NCBI RefSeq assembly: GCF_000208745.1
Contig: NC_030856.1
Location: forward strand, 4,794,118-4,858,117
Direction: 5' to 3'
DNA: 64,000 bases
Source of the DNA: Theobroma cacao
Taxonomy: Eukaryota > Streptophyta > Magnoliopsida > Malvales > Malvaceae
Position numbers and translations under genes: made by a program. The first letter of the stretch is position 1, and every line of letters begins with the position of its first letter. The notes under the pieces are model-generated. The model was given only the letters and a program-made list of their open reading frames with translations. It was not told the DNA's origin and searched no databases. This document shows positions 1-10,400 of the stretch, piece by piece.

Positions 1-369
1 GAAAAAAGCTAATCTTGAGATTGGAGATTGAAAAAGGAAAAAGATTTATAAAACGAAAGATGACCATCTCTTGTTATATAATCCAACATTGTTTATTTGT
101 ATGTGTCCAAAAAAGTATAGATAAATAACTAATTAATTATTATGTTAATGATAACCTCTCGTTTTAATAGAAAAATTTTGTAATAATAACATGGAAACCT
201 AACCACCGCGCTTTCATCTTTGTTGCTTTAATGTCACAAATAAAGAAACGCTTATGATTTAAAATTTAGCAAATTAATTCATAAACTGAAAAACTTAATG
301 CTATTAAACCTGAAATCTCATTAAAACATTTTTGAATACATCTTACTCTCTCCTCCGTCACGTTTATCC

Positions 370-377
370 TATAAATA
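370..377 (+). promoter_or_regulatory. TATA box of ECA1-like gene 1
   Basis: TATAAATA lies 89 nt before the ATG at 466. The same box in the same context occurs at 3630-3637, 5851-5858 and 9491-9498 ahead of the other plus-strand copies, so it is a conserved core promoter element. Confidence 0.7.
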
Positions 378-465
378 AACATTTTCCATGCAAACTAATT
401 CTTGCAGTAGTACCAAAGTATTCTGCCAACCAAAAAGAGAGACAACAATTACTCCTTGAGTCGTA

Positions 466-822
466 ATGGCAAGTTTCAATGTTTATGTTGTTTTTGGAGT
501 TTTGACTATCATGGCAAGTGGAGCGGTGATGGCTTATAATGTTGATCCCATCAAGGCATATAATTGTGAAACTAAGATGACATTGCATTGTGTCATTGAA
601 GTTTTTCAAAGTATATTCAAGACCGGAATTGTTACGGATAATTGTTGCATTGAGCTTATAGGACTTGGTCAATTTTGCCATGATGTATTAATCAAGAAAA
701 CTCTTCAAAATCCTCTATTTAAGAATAATGATACATCAGTGATCATATCAAGGGGTGCACAAGTATGGAATAAGTGCACTTTAGTTAACAAAGATGTTTC
801 GCCCTCTCCTTCTCCTTATTAA
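466..822 (+). CDS. Secreted six-cysteine prolamin-like (ECA1 family) protein, copy 1
   Basis: Intact 118-codon single-exon gene. Residues 1-23 form a hydrophobic signal peptide, with likely cleavage near the Met-Ala at 22-23. The mature part has cysteines at 34, 42, 60, 61, 71 and 104 (C-x7-C-x17-CC-x9-C-x32-C), plus Trp101 just before the last Cys. This is the pattern of the plant prolamin-like/ECA1 gametogenesis-related family, small secreted proteins usually expressed in female gametophytes or embryo sacs. The tail is rich in Ser and Pro. The ATG follows a TATA box by 89 nt and aligns with the starts of copies 2 and 3. The family assignment rests on the Cys pattern and length; the reproductive role is inferred from the family. 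Confidence 0.85.
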   Translation: MASFNVYVVFGVLTIMASGAVMAYNVDPIKAYNCETKMTLHCVIEVFQSIFKTGIVTDNCCIELIGLGQFCHDVLIKKTLQNPLFKNNDTSVIISRGAQVWNKCTLVNKDVSPSPSPY

Positions 823-2280
823 GGAGATCGAAAATCAAGTTTTATCAATAAATATTAAAAAAATATTACCTTTGTCATTTGTAGTGTATCTCATGGTATT
901 AAAGAAATCATCATCCTAAACATTTGATTCCAATGCATTTGTTGGGTTTTTTGGGATTTGGAATGAGAAATCTTCAAAGAGCGGAGACATTAATGTTGCA
1001 TAACAAAATGTTTTAATAAATAATAACAAAATGTTAAAATTGTAATGCCTTTGTATTGCAGCTTTTTTTTCTTGTGCTTTTTGGCTGCGTTGAGGTATTG
1101 CTGTGTGCTTATAATGCTTCATATGGTGCCTTTCATGTTTTTGGGGTTGTTTCAGAAGTGTTTCATATATACTGATTTTTTTTATAGGGGCAATTATGTC
1201 ACAAAAAGGTTTGTGTTGTGTAAAGTTTTGATTATGATGTTTCTTTGGTATTATTGCTAAAGAGGGCATTGTCACACCAATGTGACGTCTAGTGTCCTTG
1301 TATTAGACTTGAATCGATACTTATGTATTTTAATTTGAATTTCAAATTAAATTGCAACTTCATTTTTCAATACTAACTTTTGTTATGAAATGTGGATTTG
1401 AATTTTGAGTCGAGATGAGAAAGAGATTATTTATGATGATTTTTATTTATTTTATCGATGGAAAAATCGATGGAATTCCATAGATAATTAATTACTTCAT
1501 CATCGATAAAATTTCATAGGTAAATTTAATAGTTTTCGATGGATTTGATACTAGTTTGACCATTTTTTTCTTTCTCATTGAAATTTTCCATTGGAAATTT
1601 CAAAGTTTTATTGATGAAATTTTTTAATTTTTCAACCATCGGCATTGCTTATTACGTTTTCAGCCACGAAGGTTTTGATGAACTTTTTCTTGGGAATTTT
1701 TTGTTGGAAAAAGTTGTTTTTATAGCGTTAAAATTGGATTAATTATTATAAAATGGTCTTACTCTAATTTAATTTCAAAATTTATAAAAATGACCTTGAA
1801 AAAAAATGGGGTGTCTACAAATATTATTTTATATCAAGATTTGAATAAAAATAGTGTTGTATGTATGGCAATTTGATTTTTTTTCCTACAGAAAATATTG
1901 TTGGAAACAACAAGTTTCTTCGTAGTATTAAAATATTTAGTGACCTATAAAAATTGGTCTTAAATTAATTTAATTTCAAAATTTACAAAATGATCCGGAA
2001 TAAAGTGGATCGTCTACAAATATTATGTTATATCAATATTTGAATAAAAGTGCTAAGATATGTATGTATATTTTTGAAATACTTTTTGTATTTATGAACA
2101 TCATCATTTACCCAAAACTATATTCACAAAAAAAAAAAAAATTTACTTTTCATTATCATGGCATAAACAAGCAAACTGATGATTAAAATGAAATTGATTT
2201 GCTTTTATCCAGAAAAGAACAAAAATGAAAGTATGTTATTTCTTTAGAATTTTTATTAATAAAATAAATTATTAAACTTC
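823..2280. other. Spacer of ECA1 unit, no gene seen
   Basis: Conserved spacer, repeated at 4083-5290 and 6548-8001. The ORFs in it (for example 1045-1260) change length and frame between copies, so they look non-coding. Confidence 0.6.
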
Positions 2281-2635
2281 TCAAGGAGAAGGAGTGGGCG
2301 AAATATCCTCGTCAACTAAAGTACACTTATTTCATACTTGAGCCACTTTTAATAAAATCACTGACGTATCATTCTTTTTAAATAGAGGATTTTGAAAAGT
2401 TTTTTTTCACCAATGCATTATGACAAAGTTGATTGAGTCCTATAAGTTCATGACAACAATTATAAAAAATGGTTCTAATCTTGAATATACTAGCAAAAAC
2501 CTCAATAAGACAATGCGTTGTCATCTAAGTTTCACAATTGCTTGATTTGATCAGATCAACATCACGAGCCATGATCGCTCCACTTGTCATAATCACCAAA
2601 ACACCAAAAGCAATATAAACGTTGAAACTTGCCAT
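2281..2635 (-). pseudogene. Decayed minus-strand ECA1-like copy (nonsense plus frameshift)
   Basis: Read on the minus strand from the ATG at 2635, the signal peptide and the NCET motif match the intact copies. A Lys codon right after NCET is then TAG (2527-2525). Further on, the A-run in the VKK region has one extra base relative to the sister minus copy (8 versus 7), which shifts the frame. The end at 2281 still carries the PTPSP-stop tail. Its nearest relative is the minus copy at 8002-8354, so these two form their own lineage. It is clearly non-functional as written. Confidence 0.85.
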
Positions 2636-3629
2636 TACAGTCAAGGAATATGAACTTCTCTTGTTTTGATAGTTGGTAGAATGCTTTTGTATTGCTGCAA
2701 GAACTTATTTGTGACAATTTGTTAGCAAATAAAGGAATAAAGAAGAATTCAAAAGATGGAGAATGAGCAAATAGGCGAAGAAAAGATAGGATTTTCCTAA
2801 TGTGATTTCCTAAGCTTAAGTTGCTTTGATAATACAAGAAATTAACATTTAAGATTTTGCAAGATGATGTAAGTTTAGATAGGATTTTGGGATTTAAATG
2901 TTCAATATTATCATGTAATTGCTGCCTGATTGCTTGCAATGTGCTCTAATCTAATAAATAAAGAATTGTTTTGAAATTGTACCTTTTTTTTATAAGCCAT
3001 TAGTTATTTCATTGGCTAAATGAGGTTACTTAAATTTGTAGCATTCCATAGGGAAACAGAATTTGACCCAAATATAACCACCCTATACAAAACCTGCCAG
3101 AATCCTCTCTTTACCAAGTGCAAGGAACCAACCTTATACAAAATCAGCTTTCAGCCTCGTTTTGAAATTGTACTTGAATATCATTTCTTTTTTATAAATA
3201 TCATTTTGCTATAATTTTTCAACTTGTTAAGAACTTAAAATTTTAAATTAAAAATCTTGGACTTGAACATTGAAAAAAGTTAATCTTGAGATTGAAGATT
3301 GAAAAAGGAAAAAGATTAATAAAATGAAAGATGACCTTTCTTGCTCTATAATCCAAGATCGTATGTGTCCAAAACAGCATAGATGAATAAATAAATAATT
3401 ATTATGTTAATGATAACCTCTCGTTTTAATAGAAATTTTGTAATAATAACATGAAAACCTGACCACCACACTTTCATCTTTGTTGCTTTAATGTCACAAC
3501 TAAAGAAACGCTCATGGTTTAAAATTTAGCAAATTAATTCATAAACTGAAAAACTTAATGCTATTAAACCTGAAATCTCATTAAAACATTGTTGAATACG
3601 TCTAACTCTCTCCTCCCTCGTGGTTATCC
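2636..3629. other. Intergenic, array junction
   Basis: AT-rich. It holds the former promoter of the minus copy and, from about 3260, the upstream flank of plus copy 2, which matches positions 1-370. No coding signal is seen; the ORFs at 2562-2939 and 3020-3214 match nothing I recognise. Confidence 0.5.
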
Positions 3630-3637
3630 TATAAATA
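3630..3637 (+). promoter_or_regulatory. TATA box of ECA1-like gene 2
   Basis: TATAAATA in the same position relative to the ATG (3726) as in copy 1. Confidence 0.7.
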
Positions 3638-3725
3638 AACATTTTCCAGGCAAACTAATTTTGGGAGCAGTACCAAAGTATTTTGCCAACCAAAACGAGG
3701 GACAACAATTACTCCTTGAGTCGTA

Positions 3726-4082
3726 ATGGCAAATTTCAATGTTTATGTTGTTTTTGGAGTTTTGACTATCATGGCAAGTGGAGCGGTGATGGCTTATAAT
3801 GTTGATCCCATCAAGGCATATAATTGTGAAACTAAGATGACATTGCATTGTGTCATTGAAGTTTTTCAAAGTATATTCAAGACCGGAATTGTTACGGATA
3901 ATTGTTGCATTGAGCTTATAGGACTTGGTCAATTTTGCCATGATGTATTAATCAAGAAAACTCTTCAAAATCCTCTATTTAAGAATAATGATACATTAGT
4001 GATCTTATCAAGGGGTGCACAAGTATGGAATAAGTGCACTTTAGTTAACAAAGATGTTTCGCCCTCTCTTTCTCCTTATTAA
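3726..4082 (+). CDS. Secreted six-cysteine prolamin-like (ECA1 family) protein, copy 2
   Basis: 118-codon intact gene, almost identical to copy 1. The visible differences are Ser3 to Asn, Ser91 to Leu, Ile94 to Leu and a Pro to Leu change in the tail. All six cysteines and Trp101 are kept. The upstream and downstream flanks are also near-identical, so this copy and copy 1 arose from a duplication of about 3.26 kb. It has the same predicted secreted, possibly gametophytic role as copy 1. Confidence 0.85.
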   Translation: MANFNVYVVFGVLTIMASGAVMAYNVDPIKAYNCETKMTLHCVIEVFQSIFKTGIVTDNCCIELIGLGQFCHDVLIKKTLQNPLFKNNDTLVILSRGAQVWNKCTLVNKDVSPSLSPY

Positions 4083-5850
4083 GGAGATCGAAAATCAAGT
4101 TTTATCAATAAATATTAAAAAAATATTACTTTTGTCATTTGCAGTGTATCTCGTGGTATTAAAGAAATCATGATCCTAAACTTTTGATTCCAATGCATTT
4201 GTTGGGTTTTTTAGGATTTGGAATGAGAAATCTTCAAAGAGCAGAGACATTAATGTTGCATAACAAAATGTTTTAATAAATAATAACAAAATGCTAAAAT
4301 TGTAATGCCTTTGTATTGGAGCTTCCTTTTCTTGTGCTTTTTGGCTGTGTTGAGGTGTTACTATGTGCTTGTAATGCTTCATATGGTGCCTTTCATGTTT
4401 TTGGGGTTGTCTTAGAAGTGTTTCATATATATTGATTTTTTTGATAGGGGCAATTATGTCACAAAAAGGGTTCTATCGTGTACAATTTTGATTACGGTGT
4501 TTTTTTGGTATTATTGCTCAAGAGGACATTCTCACACCAATGTGATGTCTGGTGTCCTTCTATTAGACTTGAATCGATACTTATGTATTTTAATTTGAAT
4601 TTCAAATTAAATTTCAATTTCATTTTTCAATACTAACTTTTGTTATGAAATGTGGATTTGAATTTTGAGTCGAGACGAGAAAGAGATTATTTATTATGAT
4701 TTTTATTAATTTTGTCGATGAAAAAATTGATGAAATTCCATATATAATTAATTACTTCATCACTGACAAAATTCCATAGGTAAATTCAATAGTTTTCAAC
4801 GGATGTGATACTAGTTTAACCATTTTTCACCTTTCTCACCAAAATTTTCCATTGGAAATTTCAAAGTTTTATTGATGAAATTTATTAATTTTTCAACCAT
4901 CGGCATTGCTTACTACATTTTCAGAGATGAAATTTTTGATGAACTTTTTCTTTGGAATTTTTAGTTGGAAAAAGTTGTTTTTTGTAGCTTTAAAATTGGA
5001 TTAATTATTAAAAAATGGTCTTACTTTAGTTTAGTTTCAAAATTTATAAAAATGGCCCCAGACAAAAATGGGTGTCTACAAATATTATATTATATCAAGA
5101 TTTGAATAAAAATACTATGATATGTATGGAAATTTATTTTTTCCTACAGAAAATGTCGTTGGAATCAACAAGTTTCTTTGTAGTATTAAAATATTTAGTT
5201 ACCTATAAAAAAAGTCTTAATTTAATTTAATTTCAAAATTTACAAAAATGATCTTGAATGAAGTGGATCGTTTACAAATATTATTTTATAATTGTACTGA
5301 GAATTCTACATTTTTTCACTTAACTCGTTAATTTAGTTTGACTAATATTCTACAAATGCAAGCTAAAACTTAAACAGAATTAAATTGAATTTGGCCCAAA
5401 TATAACCCCCTTATTCAAAACTCGCCAAAATCCCCTCTTTACCACCCTATACAAATTGAATCAGCTTTCGGCCTCGTTTTGAAATTATACTTGAAAATCT
5501 CGAGCTCAAATATTGAAAAAATAGTTAATCTTGAGCTCGAAGATTGAAAAAACAATAAGATTTATAAGACGAAACATGACCATCTCTTTTTATATAATCC
5601 AAGATTGTACGCTAATTATAACTAATTAATTAGTACGCTAATCATAACCTCTTGTTTTAATGAAAAATTGTAATAATAACATGGAAAGCTAACTATAGTA
5701 CTTTCATATTTGCTGCATTAATGTCACAAATAAGAAACACTTGTGGTTTAAGATTCAGCAAACTAGTTCATAAACTGAAGAACTTAATGCTATTGAACCT
5801 GAAATCTCATTAAAACTATTTTGAATACATCTTAGTCTCAATGGTTGTCC
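4083..5850. other. ECA1 spacer and next upstream flank
   Basis: 4083-5290 repeats the spacer downstream of copy 1. At about 5290 it switches to a sequence also found at 8900-9100, upstream of copy 3. The minus-strand gene expected here is missing. No gene is seen. Confidence 0.6.
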
Positions 5851-5945
5851 TATAAATAAACATTTTTTGACAAATTAATTCTTGCAGAAGTACCAAAGTA
5901 TTCTGCCAACCAAAACAAGAGATAGTAATTACTTCTTGAGTTGTA

Positions 5946-6547
5946 ATGGCAAGTTTCAATGTTTTGTTGTTTTTGGAATTTTGGTTATTATGGCTTAAAT
6001 TCAAAAAAATCTTAATTTATTCAAGAAAATTCAAATAAACACTTGTATTTTTATTGCGTTCAATAAAGCTCTTGTATTTTTATTTTGATCTAAATAAGCT
6101 CTTATGATTAATGATTAATTTAATTAAAATGTCATTTTTTATTTTTTACTGTATGACGTTGACAGGGCATGTTAACATATCATAATTGATGATGATGTGG
6201 TATGTTGACATATCATAATTGATGATGGCATAAGATGCTAATTTGACATGATAACATGATCATGTAGTGTTTTTCACGCTTTATATCAATATCATGTCGG
6301 TGTTATGTTAATATAAAGTGACAAGTGATATTGTGACTAATGAAAATTAGTCAATTATTAGTCATAAAGATTTATTAGATCCAAAATACAAGTATAACGA
6401 CTTATTTAAATGTAAGAAAAAATAAAAACTTTTTAAAATTTTCTTGAATAGATTAGGGGTTTATTTGAATTATCAAGGGGTGCACAAGTATGAAAGAAGT
6501 GCAATTTAGTTAACAAAAATGTTTCACCCTCATCTTCTCCTAATTAA
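5946..6547 (+). pseudogene. ECA1-like copy split by a MITE
   Basis: Positions 5946-5997 match the start and signal peptide of the intact genes, but 2 bases are missing near codon 7, which shifts the frame. The match stops at about 5997 and resumes at about 6472 with the region coding for the S-R-G-A-Q-V stretch, running to a TAA at 6545-6547. Between them is a foldback element of about 475 bp. Some 230 bp of host gene, containing the first five cysteines, is gone, so insertion was accompanied or followed by a deletion. The TATA box at 5851 survives. Confidence 0.85.
5998..6471. mobile_element. Foldback MITE, family 1, copy 1
   Basis: About 475 bp with long imperfect terminal inverted repeats of roughly 100-130 bp. 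Both ends read inward as ATTCAAA...TATTCAAGAAAATT, followed further in by matching stretches such as CTTGTATTTT. The interior has a 33-bp direct duplication at about 6168-6233. There is no coding capacity. A related element lies at 44416-44897. No target site duplication is visible, consistent with the host deletion at this site. Confidence 0.75.
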
Positions 6548-8001
6548 AAAGGTCAAAAATCTAGTTTTATCAATAAATATTAAAAAAATATTACCTTTGT
6601 CATTTGTAGTGTATCCCATGGTATTAAAGAAATTATGATCCTAAACTTTTGATTCCAATGCATTTGTTGGGTTTTCAGGATTTGGAATGAGAAATCTTCA
6701 AAGAGCGAAAACATTAATGTTACATAACAAAATGTTTGAACAAACAATAGCAAAATGCAAAACTATAATGACTTTGTATTGCAGCTTCTTTTTATTGTGC
6801 TCTCGGGCTGCGTTGAGGTGTTACTGTGTGCTTACAGTGCTTTATATGGTGCCTTTCATGTTTTTGGGGTTGTTTCAGAAGTGGTTCATATATACTGATT
6901 TCTTTTTATCGGGGCAATTATGTCACAAAGGGGTTTGTGTCGGGTACAGTTTTGAATAGGGTGTTTCTTTGGCGTTATTGCTACAGTGGCCATTCTCACA
7001 TCAATGCGACGCTGGTGTCCTTGTATTAGACTTGAATCGATACTTATGTATTTTAATTTGAATTTCAAATTAAATTTCAATTTCATTTTTCAATGCTAAA
7101 TTTTGTTATGAAATGTGGATTTGAATTGTGAGTCGAGACAAGGAAGAGGTTATTTATTATGATTTTTCTTAATTTTATCGATGGTAAAATTGATGTAATT
7201 CCTTAGTTAATTAATCACTTCATCACCAAAAAAATTCCATACGTAAATTCAATAACTTTCGACGGATTTATTGCTAGTCCGACCATTTTTCGCCTTTCTT
7301 AATGAAATTTTTCTTTGGAAATTTCAAAGTTTTATTGATGAAATTTTTCAAATTTTCAACCATCAGCATTCCTTACTATAATTTCAATGAAGAAATTTTT
7401 TATGAACATTTTCTTGGGAATTTTTGGTTGGGAAAAGCTGTTTTTTTTAGCGTTAAAATTGGATTAATTATTAAAAACGGCCTTACTATAATTTAATTTC
7501 AAAATCTATAAAAATGACCCCTGACAAAAATGGGGTGTCTACAAATATTATTTTTATCAAGATTTGAATAAAAATACTATGATATGTATGGAAATTTGAT
7601 TTTTCCCTACGAAAAATGCCGTGGAAAACGAAAAGTTTCTCCGTAGTATTAAAATATTTAGTTACCTATAAAAAATAGTCCAAATTTAATTTAATTTCAA
7701 AATTTACAAAAATGATCCTAAGTAAAGTGGATCCTCTACAAATATTATTTTATATCAAGATTTGAATAAAAGTGCTAAGATATGTATGTATATCTTTTAA
7801 ATACTTTTTTTGTTTTTATGAACATCATCATGACCCAAAACTATATTCAGAAAAAAAAAAAATTTACTTTTCATTATCATGGCATAAGCGAACAAACTGA
7901 AGATTATAATGAAATTGATTCGCCTTCATCCTAAAAAGAACGACAACGAAATTACATTATTTCTTTAGAACTTTTATTGATAAAATAAATTATTAACCCT
8001 C

Positions 8002-8354
8002 TCAAGGAGAAGGAGTGGGCGAAACATCCTCGCCAACTAAAGTACACTTATTCCATACTTGCGCTGCCTTTGATAAAATCACTGATGTATCATTATTTTT
8101 AAATAGAGGATTTTGAAGAGTTTTTTTCACCAATGCATTATGACAAAATTGACCGAGTCCTATAAGTTGGTGACAACAATTATCAGAAACGATTCCAGTC
8201 TTGAATATACTGGTAAAAACCTCGATAACACAATGTGTTGTCATCTTAGTTTCACAATTGTTTGCTTTGATCGGATCAACATCACGAGCCATGACCGCTC
8301 CACTTGTCATAATCACCAAACACCAAAAGCAATGTAAACATTGAAACTTGCCAT
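8002..8354 (-). pseudogene. Minus-strand ECA1-like copy with frameshift in signal peptide
   Basis: From the natural ATG at 8354 the frame reads the usual start and then runs into TGA after about 13 codons. One T is missing in the GTTTTG motif of the signal peptide, compared with the sister copy at 2281-2635. The downstream frame is fully open for about 105 codons and keeps all six cysteines and the PTPSP tail. The first usable ATG (TSGAVMARD region) would leave almost no signal peptide. It is therefore either a young pseudogene or a cytosolic remnant. A TATA box is present at 8451-8445. Confidence 0.75.
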
Positions 8355-8444
8355 TACACTCAAGGAATACTAACTTCTATTGTTTTGATAGTTGGCAGAA
8401 TACTTTTGTACTGCTGCAAGAACTTATTGGCCTAGAAAATGTTC

Positions 8445-8451
8445 ATTTATA
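8445..8451 (-). promoter_or_regulatory. TATA box of minus-strand ECA1-like copy
   Basis: TATAAAT on the minus strand, 91 nt before the ATG at 8354, the same spacing as in the plus copies. Confidence 0.6.
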
Positions 8452-8454
8452 GGG

Positions 8455-9490
8455 TAAAAGGAGAAAAGACGTTCTAAAAATCTTAAGGACATTTAAGCTT
8501 CAATAGCATTTATAAGTATTTCACCTGATCAGGTACTAATGGGTAGAAACTCTCAACTATATTTGTTTCTTAATAATTCCGATTATATTCGTTTCTTATA
8601 GAATGTGTAGATGAGATTTATAATCTTATTTTATTACATTATCCTTTCTTCGACTATTTGCTGATTCTCCATATATAACTCTCATTTTTTGTTTCTTAAT
8701 TTAATGTGTTCATTGTTAATCCTAAGAAAGACCAACAACAACTATATAATAACAAAGCTACCACAGCCACTCTAAAAGGACTCTAAAGCTCCATCCTCAA
8801 ACTAGAGCATAATGCATTCTGCTTACCGCAGCTGGTTTGCTAAGGAATTAGAATTGGACAAAGATTATGATAAATGTCTTAAACCTTGTCACCTTTTAAT
8901 AATTGTACTGAGAATTCTGCATCTTTTCAGTTAACTCGTTAATTGAATTTGACTAATATTCTACATATGCCAGCTAAAATTTAACAGGATTAAATTGAAT
9001 TTGACCCAAACATAACCACCTTATTCAAAACCTGCCAAAATCCCCTCTTTACCAAGTGAAACCCACCCTAGACGATATTAGCTTTCAGCCTCATTTTGAA
9101 ATTGTACTTGAAAATCTCAAGCTCGAATATTGATAAAAAGTTAATCTTGAGCTCGAAGATTGAAAAAAGAATATGATTTATAAGACGAAAGATGATCATC
9201 TCTTATTATATCATCCAAGATTGTATGTGCCCAAAAAAGTATAGGTTAATAACTAATTAATTAGTATATTAACTATAACCTTTTGTTTTAATGAAAAATT
9301 GTAATAATAACATGGAATGCTAACTATACTACTTTTATATTTGCTGCATTAATGTCACAAATAAAGAAACCCTTGTAGTTTAAGTTTCAGCAAATTAATT
9401 CATAAACTGAAAAACTTAATGCTATTGAACCTGAAATCTCATTAAAACTCTTTTGAATGCATCTTACTCACTCCTCCCTCGTGGTTATCC
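8455..9490. other. Intergenic between minus copy and ECA1 copy 3
   Basis: AT-rich. From about 8890 it matches the upstream flank also seen at 5290-5480. No gene is seen. Confidence 0.5.
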
Positions 9491-9498
9491 TATAAATA
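9491..9498 (+). promoter_or_regulatory. TATA box of ECA1-like gene 3
   Basis: TATAAATA, 89 nt before the downstream ATG region, in the same context as in copies 1 and 2. Confidence 0.65.
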
Positions 9499-9586
9499 TA
9501 CATTTTCCAGGCAAACTAATTCTTGCAGCAGTACCAAAGTATTCTGCCAACCAAAACGAGAGACAACAATTACTTCTTGAGTCGTA

Positions 9587-9943
9587 ATGGCAAGTTTCAA
9601 TGTTTATGTTGTTTTTGGAGTTTTGACTATCATGGCAAGTGGAGCGGTCATGGCTTATGAAGTTGATCCCGTCAAGGCAAATAATTGTGAAACTAAGATG
9701 ACGTTGCATTGTGTCACTGAAGTTTTCGCAAGTATATTCAAAACGGGAATTGTTACAGATAATTGTTGCATTGAGCTTATAGGACTTGGTCAATTTTGCC
9801 ATTATGCATTAATCAAGAAAACTCTTCAAAATCCTCTATTCAGAAATAATGATACATCGGTGATCTTATCAAGGGGTGCGCAAGTATGGAATAAGTGCAC
9901 TTTAGTTAACAAAGATGTATCGCCCTCTCCTTCTGCTTATTAG
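9587..9943 (+). CDS. Secreted six-cysteine prolamin-like (ECA1 family) protein, copy 3
   Basis: 118-codon intact gene with a signal peptide at residues 1-23 and the same six-Cys spacing as copy 1. It is more diverged than copies 1 and 2: the mature N-terminus carries Glu25 and Val29, the region between Cys42 and Cys60 has Thr, Ala and Ser changes, Tyr73 replaces Asp73, and the tail ends in SPSAY. The changes avoid the cysteines, which fits a gene under constraint. It has the same inferred role as copies 1 and 2. Confidence 0.85.
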   Translation: MASFNVYVVFGVLTIMASGAVMAYEVDPVKANNCETKMTLHCVTEVFASIFKTGIVTDNCCIELIGLGQFCHYALIKKTLQNPLFRNNDTSVILSRGAQVWNKCTLVNKDVSPSPSAY

Positions 9944-10400
9944 GAGGGTCGAAAATCTAGTTTTATCAATAAATATTTAAAAAATATATCACCTTTGTCA
10001 TTTGTAGTGTATCCCATGATATTAAAGAAGGGATACCTGGGTGTAAACAAACTATAAGAAATCAAAACACCGGATGCATATAAAAAAGGATATTAAAAGA
10101 AACCAAACTTGCTGCAATAAAATTAAATCATTACTTGTACAATATGATATAAAACCGTCTTCATCGATTTATTACTAATGTATCAGACAATATCTAATAT
10201 AAGAAAATGAAAAGAAGTTTTTCCTACATTTGGGCAATAGAAAAAAAACTATAAAGAAACCAATTAATAATTTAACCCCAAAAGCTTTCCCGAAAATCTT
10301 GAAGCAAGTCTTGTACAGGGATCCATTGCTTATGTCAGTAAACACCTTCATCTTCAAGTACTGCAATCTTGAACTTCATCAATTGCCTACTCTCATGCCA
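9944..10400. other. Intergenic, end of ECA1 array
   Basis: The similarity to the other units ends at about 10010. The rest is AT-rich and I see no gene in it. Confidence 0.5.

Larger units (their letters stand above)
1..10010. repeat. Tandem/inverted array of ECA1-type gene units
   Basis: Three to four copies of a unit can be read side by side: upstream flank, plus-strand gene, about 1.3 kb of conserved downstream spacer, then a minus-strand gene. Position 1 aligns with about 3273, so the window opens inside a unit. The spacer after 822 recurs after 4082 and after 6547. The minus gene is present after the first and third plus copies (2281-2635, 8002-8354). After the second copy the spacer breaks at about 5290, where the next upstream flank begins, so that minus copy has been lost. 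The last unit diverges at about 10010. The first two plus copies are nearly identical over gene and flanks, which implies a recent duplication. Confidence 0.85.

Noticed and set aside
364..681. 105-codon minus-strand ORF opposite ECA1 copy 1 (also opposite copies 2 and 3)
   Set aside because: It is the antisense shadow of a conserved gene; no domain, and repeated only because the sense gene is repeated.
1045..1260. ORFs in the ECA1 spacers (1045-1260, 6687-6959, 7302-7496)
   Set aside because: Frame and length change between repeat copies and no shared start; look like chance ORFs.
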